The notes beneath the pieces were generated by a model. The model had not been told where the DNA came from. It saw only the letters and a program-made list of their open reading frames with translations, and searched no databases. From positions 121,107,797 to 121,171,796 of the forward strand of contig NC_133652.1 in the NCBI RefSeq assembly GCF_009905375.1: a DNA stretch of 64,000 nucleotides, read 5' to 3'. A program made the translations under genes and the position numbers. The DNA is from Apium graveolens. Lineage: Eukaryota > Streptophyta > Magnoliopsida > Apiales > Apiaceae. This document shows, one piece after another, positions 34,901-47,417 of the stretch (its first letter is position 1; each line of letters begins with the position of its first letter).

Positions 34901-35935
34901 TAGTGTAAGTGGCTCAGTGGGAGTCCATCAAATGCATAAGTGGCTGAGTGGCAGTCCAGCATAAGGTCCTATTGCGACCAGGGTGATGACCAGTGGGGAA
35001 TTTGTCCATCTACTAGTAGAAAAGGTTACTTATTGGTATCTTTGCCTGATCAGCAAGATATCGGGTTTATGCCACAATTCTTTTTCCCTTCCAAAAATTC
35101 ATTGGATGTTACAAACTCTGTTCATACTTTACATGACAGAGGTTTTCAGGGACTGTATAAGGAAGATGTATATGTGGATATATATATCGGAACTTAATGA
35201 AGTATATCATAACTTCATTTCCTTCAATACTACTTCAAAGATTTAATCTATTCAAATCTGTCTTGTAGTCTCATCTATGTGATGAACTGTTGAAAGCTCG
35301 TTATACTTTGAACAGTGGTAGTTCAAGTAACTTTATAATTGATATAAGTATATTGAAGTATTTGGTAACTTCATCCCTTGTTTTTACTTATATCTAGTAA
35401 GTAATTATCTTACACTTGATAAAGGATTCTAGTAAGTATCCGTTTAGATACTTGTATTATTGTTATCACCATATATTATCTTGCGAGCTGTAAGGCTCAC
35501 TCTTGCTTTATTTCTTCATCACACAACAACAGTTAGGAAAGATGGCCAGACTCCAGCAGACCCAGCGCAAGCGCGTGGGAAGCGTCCCGCATCTTCCCGT
35601 TGATGTTGTAGCTGCTATAGCTGCAGAGGTAGATCTATTGGTAGATCAGGCATTCTACTTTTGAGAATCAATTATGTATAATTATAACTTGTGGCAGATA
35701 ATGGCAATTAACTGTAAATTTATCAAGTAATTATTTTGGGTTGTAATAACTTTTAATTGTGGATTCAAGGACTTGTACTTATTTCAATTTCATCTCTGAG
35801 ACTATAACGGGTTGTGGTGTGTGTTAGTGTGGGGTCACAGCATAAGGTTATTTATTATTAATTAAGTGAAGTGATATTGTGGAAAGAAAGACCGTGACGA
35901 CCCGGATCCCTGACCCCGGATCTGGGGGTGTTACA
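31940..35935 (+). repeat. G2 3' LTR (3996 bp)
   Basis: Near-identical partner of 21984-25968. It includes an extra short duplication of CATGACATAAG near 32,440 and the same tandem blocks at 34097-34369 and 34877-34963. Confidence 0.94.
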
Positions 35936-35940
35936 CAAAG
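35936..35940 (+). repeat. G2 target-site duplication, right copy (CAAAG)
   Basis: Pairs with 21979-21983. Confidence 0.92.
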
Positions 35941-36440
35941 TTACCAACCTATTTTTGGGCTGAAGCTGTGCAGACTACTTGTTTTACTCAGAATGCAACA
36001 CTTATCAACAAGCATGGAAAGACACCATATGAGATGGTGAAGAAAAAGAAGCCAAATATGAAGTATTTTCATGTATTTGGATGCAAGTGTTTTGTTCTTA
36101 AGACTCATCCTGAACAGCTATCCAAATTTGATCTAAAAGCTGATGAAGGAATTTTTGTTGGATATCCACTTTCCACAAAAGCCTTCAGAGTCTACAATAT
36201 AAGAACATGGGTTGTCATGGAATCTATCAATGTCTCTTTTGATGATAAGAAGATTAATGGACTTGAAGATTTTAATGATCATGATCAGCTGAGATTCGAA
36301 AATGAAGTTTTAAATTCTGATTCTGTAAATCCTGACAGTCTAAATCATGATACTTCAAACTCTAATGGATTAAACTCTGATGTTATTGAAACTGCGGTGA
36401 CTACGCCAAAGGAATGCACCTGTGTAGGGGGAGCATACTG
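35941..36440 (+). pseudogene. C pol part 2: C-terminal integrase and linker
   Basis: Resumes the integrase after G2 with LPTYFWAEAV, then KTPYEMVKKKKP, FGCKCFVLK and GIFVGYPLSTKAFRVYN, the usual copia integrase C-terminal region. An Asn/Ser/Asp-rich linker built on repeated TCTGAT follows. The frame is open to TGA near 36,440, where the linker shifts frame. Confidence 0.87.
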
Positions 36441-38316
36441 AAGATCCAACCACATCTCAAGAAGAATCAGAATCTACAACAGGCTCTTCAAGTTCTGATT
36501 CATCAAGTTCTGATGGGCCAAGTTCTGATATTTCTGGAAACTCAAATTCTGAAGGATCCAACTCAGAGAGCATAATTTCAGTGAAAGCATCAGAAAATGT
36601 TGATGGAGATAACATGGATCATGGGGGAGCAACCAGTTCTAGATATAACCTTCTATCTGCAAGAAAGTGGACTAAAGCATATACACCTGACTTAATTATT
36701 GGAAATCCTGATGCAGGTGTCAGAACTAGAACATTTACATCAAATAAAAGTCTCTATCATTCTTTTCTATCTCATACTGAACCAAAGAAAGTGGAAGAAG
36801 CTCTTCAAGATGCTGATAGGGTGCAAGCAATGCAGGAAGAGTTAAATGAATTTGAAAGAAATAAAGTCTGGAACCTAGTGCCAAGACCAAATAACAGATC
36901 TGTTATTGGTACAAAGTGGGTTTTCAGAAACAAAACTGATAGTGATGGCATAATTACAAGGAATAAAGCAAGGCTGGTTGCAAAAGGTTACTCTCAATAG
37001 GAGGGAATTGATTATGATGAAACATTTGCACCAGTTGCTAGATTGGAAGCCATAAGGATATTTTTGGCTTATGCTGCTCACAAGAAGTTTAAAGTCTTTC
37101 AAATGTATGTGAAAAGTGCTTTTCTTAATGGAAAATTGGAAGAAGAAGTATATGTTGAACAACCTCCAGGTTTTGTAGATTCAAAATTACCTCATCATGT
37201 CTATAGACTTGATAAAGCACTTTATGGCCTTAAGCAAGCTCCAAGATCATGGTATGAGACATTAGCTCAGTTTCTTTTAGAAAGTGGATTTAACAGAGGG
37301 ACAATTGACAAAACATTATTCTATCTCAACCATCGAAATGACTTACTTTTGGTGCAGATATATGTTGATGATATCATTTTTGGTTCTATAAATGAAAGAC
37401 TTTGTAAGAAGTTTGCCAAGATAATGCAGTCAAGATATCAAATGAGTATAATGGGAGAACTTAGCTATTTTCTGGGCCTTTAAGTCAAGCAGAATGAAGA
37501 AGGAACTTTTATTTGTCAATCTAAGTATACCAGAAATTTGTTGAAGAAATTTGGAAAGCAAGATTGTTCAAGTGCATCCACTCCTATTGCCACTGTAATA
37601 AAATTGGACAAGGATACTGGTACATCAGTAGATATTACTGATTACAGAGGTATGATTGGCTCACTACTCTATCTAACTGCAAGTAGACCTGATATCAGTA
37701 TGCTACCTGTCTTTGTGCAAGATTTCAAGCAGATCTAAGAGAACCTCACTTAACAGCTGTGAAAAGAATTTTCAAGTACCTTAAGGGTACAGCTGATTTG
37801 GGATTATGGTATCCTAGAGAATTAGACTTTAAGCTAATAGGTTACTCAGATGCAGATTTTGCAGGATGCAAAATTGACAGGAAAAGTACAAGTGGAAACT
37901 GCCAATTTCTTGGAGGCAGATTGATTTCTTGGTTTAGCAAGAAACAGAAGTCAATTTCCATATCAACTGCAGAAGCAGAATACATTGCTGCAGGAAGCTG
38001 TTGTGCACAGATTCTTTGGATGACGAATCAGTTACTGGATTATGGGTTAGAATTTTCTAAAATCCCTATTTACTGTGATAATCAAAGTGTTATTGCTATG
38101 ACAGGTAATCCAGTTCAACACTCAATGACAAAGCACATCAGCATTAGGTACCACTTCATAAGGGAACATGTGGATGAAGGTACAGTGGAATTGCATTTTG
38201 TTCCAACAGATCAACAACTAGCAGATATCTTCACAAAACCACTGTATGAAGCTACTTTTACAAGATTGGTAAATGAACTTGGAATGGTTTCAGGTTCTTT
38301 CTCTAAATCTGCCTAG
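36441..38316 (+). pseudogene. C pol part 3: reverse transcriptase and RNase H, broken
   Basis: RT has VIGTKWVFRNKTDSDG, then TAG at 36998-37000 (A has Gln). [13 protein letters not shown] is intact. [11 protein letters not shown] follows, in which the first catalytic Asp is Tyr; YVDDIIFGS is intact. TAA at about 37,481 stands for the Gln of GLQVKQ. A one-base loss in the RPDIMYAT region near 37,700 shifts the frame. RNase H is then open to the end (YSDADFAGC, STAEAEYIA, YCDNQSVI, ADIFTKPL), ending FSKSA-TAG. With both the RT and protease active sites hit, this copy is dead. Confidence 0.9.
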
Positions 38317-39683
38317 TTTATGTTCTGATACATCAGACTTTATGATCAGTATTTACAGATATTACTATCTTTGTGTATTCTGTGCTTAAATTGAAATTTG
38401 CTTAAGTGCTGATTGTTGTCTGATGTGAATTTCTAAACTCTGATAGTGATATGAATGTTTCTATGACTATTCAATCCAATGAGGATAACTGTGCTAGATG
38501 CTGACTTAGTAGTCTTTAAATACTAAAGATCCCATGTTTGAAGTAATTGTTTATGTGGAAATCTTTTTACATAAGCAAATTCTGATATTGAGCTTAGTTA
38601 AAGTTTACTTTGTGTATCTTATTACTATGTCAAAAACTAGAATAGTGCTTCTTATCTGTTAAGTTTTGATGTTAGTAAATCTGATGGATGTATTAAGTGC
38701 TGATAAGCCTCACTTATCAAAAGAAAAAGAAAAGAAAAGAAATAAATATCAGGTACTCCTTTGAGATCTAGAGTAAAAATGTGGAAGGGAAGACCCGAGT
38801 GCATTGCTGGTATTAAGTAATATGCATTAGAAAAACAACATAAAATTTTCTTGGTGACTTTTCACATTCTCTGATTGCTGGAGAAATACTCTGATAACAG
38901 CATAAATTCTGATAAGCAGTTGTGACTCACTTACACTGAGAAGCCACTGTAAAAAAGGAATTTCAAAAGATGCATAAAATGAGCACAAAACAGTTGAGGT
39001 GGACTCATGCATGAATTCATTCTATAGTAGACTTCAGAATAATGACAGATTTTGAGCAAAGTTCTTAGTTATGCCTTACTTCTAAGATGTACTGAAGTGA
39101 ATTAGACTTTACTCTTTGTCTGATATTTAGCTTACTGCACACACATACACTCCATATGAATGATGAAAATTATTGTGGTGATAAATGTTATTTTAGATGA
39201 ATAGTTTAAGTGTCAGTTGCATAAATTCTGAGGACAAGTTCTGATGGAAGTTCTGATGATTAAGTTCTATTGAACCCATATCCGTATTTGTGTGAAGAAT
39301 TACAGGAATAAACATTCACTTTTCGAGTAAAGGAGCCATATTCCAGATGACTTTTAAATTATGATAATAATCAAGTTCTAATGCTGACATGGCAGTATTT
39401 ATTCACTTGGTTTATTTTTGGTCATTACTTGAACGGTCATATTTTTACAGAATATTGGTTTATGTGAGATAACGTGAAACTGCATGTGCACGATAATTAT
39501 TGCTTATTTTACGTGCCCATTAACTTCCGCTCTAACCGTTTATTGACTGTTCACATGGTGCCAGGTGTAAAGTGTATCCCATGCTTCAAAAAATACAACT
39601 GTTGAGTGGAGAGAGTGTATATATGAGAGATAAAAGATTTTCTAATCTTTTACTTACTTTTCTATTCTAAATCTCTTTTACTG

Positions 39684-39716
<33 letters not shown>

Positions 39717-39792
39717 CTGAAGTTGTTTTTCTCTCAAGACTTTTCACAAACACTTTGCAAACATTCTCTTACTCACTTAATTTCTTACAGAA
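38317..39792 (+). other. C: 1.5 kb stretch between RNase H and the 3' ORF, no gene
   Basis: AT-rich, with many TTCTGAT units and no ORF of note. The counterpart in A is 17832-18001 plus 46094-47417, recognisable along most of its length, so the stretch is a family feature. It ends with a candidate promoter and a CT-rich leader just before the 3' ORF. Confidence 0.7.
39618..39710 (+). promoter_or_regulatory. Candidate internal promoter of C's 3' ORF: TATATAT plus (CT)n
   Basis: TATATAT at 39618-39624 lies 169 nt before the ATG. A pyrimidine-rich tract follows, with (CT)n at 39682-39710, like the Y-patch of plant core promoters. Element A has TATATATAT at 47254-47262 and a CT-rich leader at about 47,300-47,345 in the same position. 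No experimental evidence. Confidence 0.35.
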
Positions 39793-42700
39793 ATGGCACC
39801 AAAAGACGTAATTTTCAATGGGGCTAAGTTTGTTCCTAATAACTTCTCCGTTATTCTTAGCAAGGCTGAAGCCCCATCAGAACTTCACTTCATTCAAGAC
39901 TTTCTTACTAGTTCTGATATTGGGTATGCTTTGACCCAACCTGATGCCGTCTCTGGTACTCAAGCGCTGGAGTTCTGGAGAAGCGGAGTATATGATAATG
40001 GTGGTGCTCAAGGGTCCCCAAGTATTATTTTTTCATCAGGGGAGGACGAACATGTCGTGACATTGGCCACGGTTCGACAAGCACTGCAGCTGCCTGAAAA
40101 CTGTGTTTATTCTACTGTTGAGGAGCCAGTTCTTCAAAACATGATGGCCAGTCTGGGGTATGAGAGGACATTGGAAAAGCTCGGTCAGTTGAAGAGATCT
40201 TACATAAGGAGGGAATGGAGTTTCTTCTTTGACTACATAACCAAGGCTTTTACAAACAAATGTTCTAATTTCGATACAATCCCCATATTCAGCCAACAAA
40301 TCGGGTATGCTCTCATTAACCAAACTGATTTTGATTATGCAAGTGTTGTCTTAGGTTTCGTTGGGGATAGAATGATAGAAGACAGAAATACTATTTACTT
40401 TACTAGATTCTGACAGCTTATATATGGTTTTTATTGTGATGATAAGCCCCAATAACCTAGTGAATTAATTCCATCATTCAGACTAGCTAAAAGAGCTTTT
40501 AATGACTTATTATCTACTGATAATAAGAAGGCTGTGTTAAGACCCCTCCAAGTTCCGTTTTCCAGTCAAACAAACCTTAATAACCTATGATCCAGTTAAA
40601 TACACTGAACTATATTCTGATGTCCAACCATCAGAACCTCAACCATCAGCACCTACCACCTCCACACAACCACCTCAAACTTCAGATGCACAACCATCAG
40701 CACATCCAGTGAAGCCTTCATCTTCAAGACCAAAGAGGACAAAGAATGTACCTCAGTCTCAGCAGAAGAGGAGGAGAATTATTCTGAGAGATGAGTGAGA
40801 TACTGAGGAACAGGTTCCCATGTCAGAACTTGTTGTTGTAGAAGCTGAGAAGGTCTCTTCTCAGAAAGATACTGTAACTGGGAGTTCTAGGCCTCTCAAA
40901 AGGCTTAGAAAGCTAAATCCTGATGATAAAGCTCCTACAGTGTCTCCACCCTTGATGAAAATGAAAAAGCAAAGAGCAAACAGGGATACAGTTGAGTCAG
41001 ATTTAGAAGATGAGGAAGTAGTTAAGGAAGGGGGTCAGGAATCTCTGATCCCAACAGAACCAATTGTTATTAAATCACTTCCTTCTGCACAACCAGAAAC
41101 TGCTCAAGACAGAGTGTCTACACCTCTTGTATCACCTATAATTGAACAAGTACATACTGAAGACCCAGGTACAAGTTCTGAAATTGACATTCATAACTTG
41201 ATTGTGCCTGAGGTTCTGTACTTGGAAGCTCCAACAACTCAATTCACTCCACCAACAACACCAATTCAAGATGTTGATTTCAATAAAGATATTCCAATTA
41301 CACCAATTCTGAATCTGAATAATGAGAATCAGATTTTAGATGGGCATCAAGATTTGGCTGTTGATCAGAACTTAGATGCAGATCAGAATTTAGAGGATGA
41401 TGTTGAAGCCTCTATAGCCTCACATACTGTCATTTTATCAGAGGATGCTGATACTGCAGGTTCTATAAGTTCTGATGCTGATAATGCTGAACTTACTGGT
41501 GAAGCTGCTGAAAATGTAGATGCTGATGCAGCTGGTCCATCAGGACATGCACCTCAACAAACAGTTAATAAAGCTGATTTAGTCAAGAAGTTTGTTAGAG
41601 GGGAAGCACTAGTACCTTGGAGTGAAACTCCTAGAGGAAAGGAGTGGACTAAGGAATGGAACACAGTTAGTTTTGTTCCTTCTGAAAAGATTCTTGCTGA
41701 GCATCTGGCAAAAGCTGATGAAATACTGATAAATGATGATTTAAAGGCACAGCTGAGAGTTACTGCATTGAGTGCTAGGCACCTTCAAGGTCAACAATCA
41801 ACAACTCATGCCAAGGTGAATAAAATTTAAGAAACCTTGATCCAGCAAGATATGAATGTGAAACTTGAAAAGAACAGATTTTTCAAGCCTGCCTTTGATA
41901 GAATTGCCTACACTGAGAAAACTCAGGAGAAGCAATTGAAAGAGATATGTCCTAAGTCCAATCATGTATAAGGATTTAGGAATAACTTATATGTAATCTG
42001 TTTTGATTTCATTGTTATTAATAAAAGACTTGATTTGTTTTTATTGCGGGCTCTATCTATTTAAATATTTAAATAAGATATACCACAGTTTAGATTAAAG
42101 CTTTTTATGGATTGTGATGAGATCATAATAATGAGACCTAAAAGATGATAACTCTAAACTTAAATAGTTCCTGGTCGTAGGATTACTAACTGGTAATTAA
42201 TAATCCGCAAAGATCGGTACATACTATGCTTGCTTCATTATGAAGGATGTCTGTTCTCATAGACATTTGTGTGGTGACACTATAGCTAGTATGTAGGTGC
42301 TTATTATAGAATAAGTTCACTGAACATGACTCACACAGCTGAACAACTGATGGAGTTCACCCACGTGTCAGCAGTTGTTCACATACTAATAGTTGTACAA
42401 GTATCCTTAGACTTGAGGTCATCATAGTCATCTTGTGTACACTGAACTATGCTTTGGTTTAGTTCTTAGTCTCAAGGGACAATTATAAGGGCTCTATTGG
42501 GTATAGGAATTTGTACACGAAGATAGTGTATGATCAATAAAGGATCTACCCCTTCCAGTGAAGGAAGAGAATGTTCAATGTTGATGATCCACTTATGTTA
42601 GTTCAGGAATCTCTGGCTAGAGTGAATGAAATTAGAAAGGAGTTTCTAATTTACATTAAATAGAACTAAGCATAGTGAATGGGAAAGCAAGTGATTAAAT

Positions 42701-45264
42701 AAGATAGGCTTGACACAAGTTCCATGTCTTGTATTTAATCTTGATATTGCAGGGTAGAAGGAATTAATTGTATGGTAACTACTCACTGAATAGGTTCTTG
42801 GTATTCTAAGCAGTGAATTCGTATTATCCCGATAGTCACGATATGCTGAGAAGTATCCCTCATGATGTAGAATAAATATGATTAATTAATTAATCATATT
42901 TAATGAATTAGAGAATTTATATAAATAATGATAAAATAGTTTTATTATTATTTATTTCTACTACCGGCTTAATATTGAACCTATAGGGTCACACCATAAA
43001 AGAGAATGATTTAATAGTGGAGGAATTAATTAATACTGGCTGATAATTATGTATTTATGAAATAAATAATTAATTGGCAAATTTAATAATTGATTAAATG
43101 AGATTTAATTGATTATAAATTAATTAAGAAAAGGTTCTTAATATTATTAGTTAAGAATTTAATTTTTGGAAATTAAATGAAGTGAGAGAATTATTTCTAA
43201 AGAGTTTAGAAAAAGGATTAATAATTAAAAGGTGTTTTAATTATTAATGACAATAATAAAGGCTTAATAATAATAATATTTTATGGTAAAATTTTCAGCT
43301 GAAAATTTTGCCTATAAATATACTATTATAACCCCTATTTTTGCCTCAACCAAAAAGATTTACAAAACCCTAATTCTCTCCATCTCCTCCTCCTTCTTTA
43401 CATCGTTTTCTTGGTCGATACCGGTGGAGTGCTTCACACTTGAGGAGCAGCTGCTAAGGTTCTCCGTTCATCGTTTTTGGATCGCCATTAAAGACCTCCA
43501 TCTTTCCATTAACGTAAAGCTTCTTAAGGTAAACATACTGAACTACAAATTAAATATTATTTTTCGCATGGATCTTGCGGAGGGTTTCGATTTTTTTAAG
43601 ATTTAAATTTACGTTTTCGCTGCGTTTATGTGCTAAAAACCCTTCAGCAATAAACTCAGATTGATGAAATTCTAAAGAATCAAGCTTCTCAGCAAACTCA
43701 ACCCAATGAGATCCAATCCTCAGTGGAATTGCTTGTCTCTCTTCTTTTACCTGCTGATGCCAAAAAGGGGGAGAAAGTGATTAAGTCCAAATGTAAATCT
43801 ATTCAGACACTAAAGGGAAAGGATGATGGAAATGATGATCAGGGAAACTCTGATAAGGGTAGAGGTCATGGTCAAGGAAAAGGATTTTCATCAAGTAAAG
43901 CTAGAATTACAAGTCAAGGAACAAGTTCTGATACTGGGAGAAGAATAAGTTCTGATACTGGTAAAAGGATAAGTTCGGGTGAACATCTGGAACTTGATGA
44001 AGAAATTTCTAAGAAATTATTTCTTAAAGAAAATCCAGGAATGGACTTTGAGAGTCTAAAGGAAGAAGAAACTAGACTCAAAGCAGAAAGTTTCAAGACA
44101 AAATCTAAGGCTTCTGTTATTGAAAAGAAACTTCCAAAGCTTAAGGGTATTATGATAAAAGAAAGAACAAATTCTGAGGCAACCAATGCTAAATCACAAG
44201 TGGAAGTAGATCCAAGGTCCAAGGGCAAAGAAAAAGATAATGAACCTGTAAAGGTTTATATGCCAGTCATGGATGAAGAAATAATTAATGAAGAAGATGT
44301 TAGTCTTAATCTGATGAAAAAAAATATTTCTCAAACAACCTCTGACATGGCTCATGTTGTTCAGAGTCAAGATGTAGTAATTTCTGATATGACAGTGAAG
44401 CAAGCAACCTCTGACATAGCTCAAGTTGACTTGATATCAGAAGTTAAGGAAAAGGAAACCTCTGACATTGCTCATGTTAAGCCTTCAAAGATACTCCTAC
44501 CAAGATTCACCAAAGCTCAACAGACTCAACCTTTGAAGACTACATCAAGTGGTTTTGAAGCAAGAGTTATTATAGGAAAGGAAGCAAGAGATAAATCTGG
44601 ATTGGGTAGTTTCGATGAAAGGAGAATACACAACACTATCAATGATCCAACTTCCTTAAGTGAACCAGGAGTAGGAGCAACTCCTGAAAGATTGAATCAA
44701 CTTGAATCTGTATAAATGGTTTACCATTCTGTTTTGAAAGAACACATCATGTTATATTTTATGACAGATGGTAGGGTATTCCAGATTAGGAGGAATACTA
44801 TTTCACTGAAGTATTTTGAAGAACTGGAACATGTTCTATTCCTACTTCAAGTGAAAAATAGATTAACAGATGGTGCTGCAGGTTATTTAAAGTCACAAAT
44901 TCAAAGATAGAAGAAGCTTTACTCTGTAAAGTCTGACAACCCATACTTTCCCAAGTACAGAGATCACAAAGGTGATATTGTTGAAATGAAGCCTAACACT
45001 ACTAAGATCATAACTACTTTTCTGGGTTATAAGGCTGTGGAATTCAATCTAAAGTCTGACAAGGCATATCTGATCAGACTAGATCAGGACATAAGAAAAG
45101 CTAAGATAAATTATCTCAGAGCAGCTATTTTTCAAACTGGTGAAGATACAGCTGAATTGAAAAATGCTAAAAGGAGGATGGTCAATGAACTTGAATATGC
45201 TGAGAGATGTCTTTTGAAGAACTATCTCAGAAGAACTCCTGACATCAAAGTGATCAGAAATTGA
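39793..45264 (+). pseudogene. C 3' ORF (SIRE-type additional ORF), broken and interrupted
   Basis: Starts AAATGGC, a good plant start context. The first 206 residues (to TGA at 40411-40413, Cys in A) form a globular region shared with A: FNGAKFVPNN, LHFIQDFL, YALTQP, EFWRSGVY, REWSFFFDYITKAF and VLGFVGDRM. This pattern resembles the extra ORF of SIRE/Maximus elements, sometimes called env-like, whose role is unknown. I see no signal peptide or convincing membrane segment. Then comes a long Pro/Glu/Ser-rich part, open again at 40820-41830, a TAA, the solo LTR 41948-43646, and a Lys-rich tail open at 43723-44715 and 44986-45264 with ADAKKGEKV and repeated TSDIAHV units. Confidence 0.72.
41948..43646 (+). 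repeat. Likely solo LTR (copia-like, about 1.7 kb) inside C's 3' ORF
   Basis: It interrupts C between EKQLKEI and QQ.TQIDE, where A is continuous (EKQQAQITE). It begins TGTCCTAAGTCC and ends AAAACCCTTCA, a TG...CA pair. Near 43,310 it has a TATAAATA box followed by a leader-like CT-rich region, as in an LTR promoter. I see no internal coding region, and no matching 5-bp duplication (AGATA and GCAAT). The ORF at 43283-43606 is not credible. Confidence 0.6.
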
Positions 45265-45457
45265 AGCCAAGTCAAAGATCTACAACTGTTTAAATTCTGA
45301 AGTGTATACAGACTGAAGATGATATCAGATCTTAAGGATGGTAAAGCTGAAAGGACTATAAGTTGTAGTTATCTAGTTAAATTCTCATGCATTTGTACTT
45401 AATGTTTTTGACATCATCAAATATCTGTTAAACTTGTATATTAAGCTAATTTACAAG

Positions 45458-45468
45458 GTGGGGGAGAT
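45458..45468 (+). other. C polypurine tract
   Basis: GTGGGGGAGAT directly before the 3' LTR. A's counterpart has decayed (51,239-51,246). Confidence 0.75.
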
Positions 45469-46088
45469 TGTTAGATATATTTTTGATGTCATGTCTAATA
45501 TGATTTGTGTTTAGTTTTCAGATCTTACTTAACAGGACAAATCAGTACTTAACTAGAAAATAGTACTTATACTGAAGTCAGAACTTAAGATATCAGAACT
45601 TAAGTTATTAGAACTTAAGTTATCAGGAGATATTTATCAGGTGATAATATCAGGACTTAAGGAGACTTTCAGATAAGGAAGGCGACTGATTGAAAGGAAA
45701 GAAGATCAAGACAAATACAAGAAGAGATATGCATGAAGAAGGAATTCTATGAAGAATAAAATACTTGGAAGAAAAGATAACTGATTGATATATACTAGGA
45801 AGCAGAATTGTATTCGATATCAATTAGAACATTATCTTGTAACTGTGTAGTATATAAACACAGGCATAGGGTTTACACTATATGTGTTATCATTATCGAA
45901 AATATTATTCATTGTAACCCTAGCAGCTCTTGTGATAATTTGTTCATCACTTAGAGAGGATAATTCCATATTGTAACAGAGTTTATTGTGTTGAATAAAA
46001 TCTTTATTCAGTTACTTGTGTTCTTAATTTGATTTGATTGTGCTAAACACTGTATTCAACCCCCATCTACAGTGTGTGTGACCTAACA
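45469..46088 (+). repeat. C 3' LTR (620 bp)
   Basis: Partner of 18002-18620 with about 30 differences by eye. TATATAA at 45851-45857. Followed by GATTA. Confidence 0.93.
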
Positions 46089-46093
46089 GATTA
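46089..46093 (+). repeat. C target-site duplication, right copy (GATTA)
   Basis: Pairs with 17997-18001. Confidence 0.9.
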
Positions 46094-47417
46094 TTTGTTA
46101 GATGTTGACTTAGTAGTCTTTAACAAACTGTGTATCCCATGTATAAATTAGTTGTTTATGTTGAAATCAATAACACAAGCAAATTCTGATTTTGATCCTA
46201 GTCTACTTCACTTTGTGTATTTTATTACTAAGTCACAAACTAGATTTTTGCTTCTTATCTATCAAAATTCTGATGTCTGTATTAAGGATGAACTACATGC
46301 TGGATAAGCCTCTTTTATCTAAAGAAAAGAAAAAAAATAAAATTGAAGTCAGGTACTCCTTTGAGACCTAGAGTAATATATGTGAAAGGGAAGACCCAAG
46401 TGCATTGCTGGTATTAAGTTATATGCATTAGAAAAGCAAATAAATTTTTCTTGGTGACTTTTCACATTCTCTGATTACTGGAGAAATACTCTGATAATAG
46501 CATAAATTATGATAGCAGTTTTGACTCACTTACACTGAGAAGCCACTGTAAAAAGAATGTCAAAAGATGCATAAATTGAGCACAAACAGTTGAGGTGGAC
46601 TCTTGCATAAATTTATTCTATAGTAGACTTCAAAATTAAAGACAGATTTTAAGCACTTTTCTTAGTTATGCCTTATTTCTAAGATATACTGAAGTTTATC
46701 AGACTTCAATTTTTATCTGATCATTTGCAAATGCACACTCTCACTCCATATGAATGATGAAAATTATTATGGTGATTAAGTTGTTTTTGACAAACAGTTA
46801 AGTATTATTTGCATAAATTATGAGGACAAGTTCTGATGAAAGTTCTGATGATTAAACTCTGATGAAACCACTCAGTATTTGTTTGAAGAATCACAGATAC
46901 AGACATTCACTTTTTGAGTACAGAAGCCATGTTCTGATGATCGTTAAATTCTGATAATAGTCAAGTTCTGATACAAATCCTGATGGAAACTCTGATGCTT
47001 ATGTGGCATTATTTATTTACTTGACTTATTTGTGGTATTTACTGTAACAGTCATATTTATCAGAAAGTAATTAGGTGAGATAAAACAGTGATAATCATTT
47101 GGTTAGTGGGAAACGTGTTTGCCTTGACAACTGCATGTGCACAATTATTACTGCTTATTCCTCGTGCCCACTAACTATTGTTTTGACTATTTACTGCGTG
47201 ACAGGTGTCTAATGTCGGTTCTCCTTCAATTACAACCTTTGTCAAATAGAGAGTATATATATGGGAGTTAAATGATATTACAATCTTTTACCTACTTTTC
47301 TAATTCTCTAATCTCTCTTATTTTCTCTCTCTTTAATATTCTCTAAAGCTATTTTCTAACAGGCATTTTATCAAACACCTTATATACACACATTTTCTCA
47401 CTTGATTTTTCAAAGAA
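46094..47417 (+). other. A: non-coding stretch before the 3' ORF, with candidate promoter
   Basis: Aligns by eye with C 38,490-39,792 and is full of TTCTGAT units. TATATATAT at 47254-47262 lies 156 nt before the ATG and is followed by a CT-rich leader, as in C. No ORF. Confidence 0.6.

Larger units (their letters stand above)
21984..35935 (+). mobile_element. G2: Ty3/gypsy chromovirus (Tekay/Del-like), full length, inside C
   Basis: Two LTRs of about 4.0 kb flank a 5.97 kb interior with primer-binding site, leader ORF, gag-protease-RT-RNase H-integrase-chromodomain in one frame, and polypurine tract. CAAAG duplications are exact. The LTRs look nearly identical by eye, so it is the youngest insertion here, in keeping with its innermost position. 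Its frame has four stops, one frameshift and a lost start. Confidence 0.94.
18002..46088 (+). mobile_element. Element C: complete SIRE-like Ty1/copia element, nested in A
   Basis: LTRs at 18002-18620 and 45469-46088 flank primer-binding site, gag, protease, integrase, RT, RNase H, a 1.5 kb non-coding stretch, a long 3' ORF and a polypurine tract. GATTA duplications bound it. G2 (13.95 kb) and a solo LTR (1.7 kb) sit inside. Without them the element is about 12.4 kb. The two LTRs differ at about 30 positions by eye (about 5%). RT sequence resembles the SIRE/Maximus lineage, whose members carry a third ORF. Confidence 0.92.

Noticed and set aside
43283..43606. 107-codon ORF after a TATAAATA box, a candidate host gene
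   Set aside because: It lies inside the TG...CA bounded LTR-like insertion and looks like LTR leader sequence.
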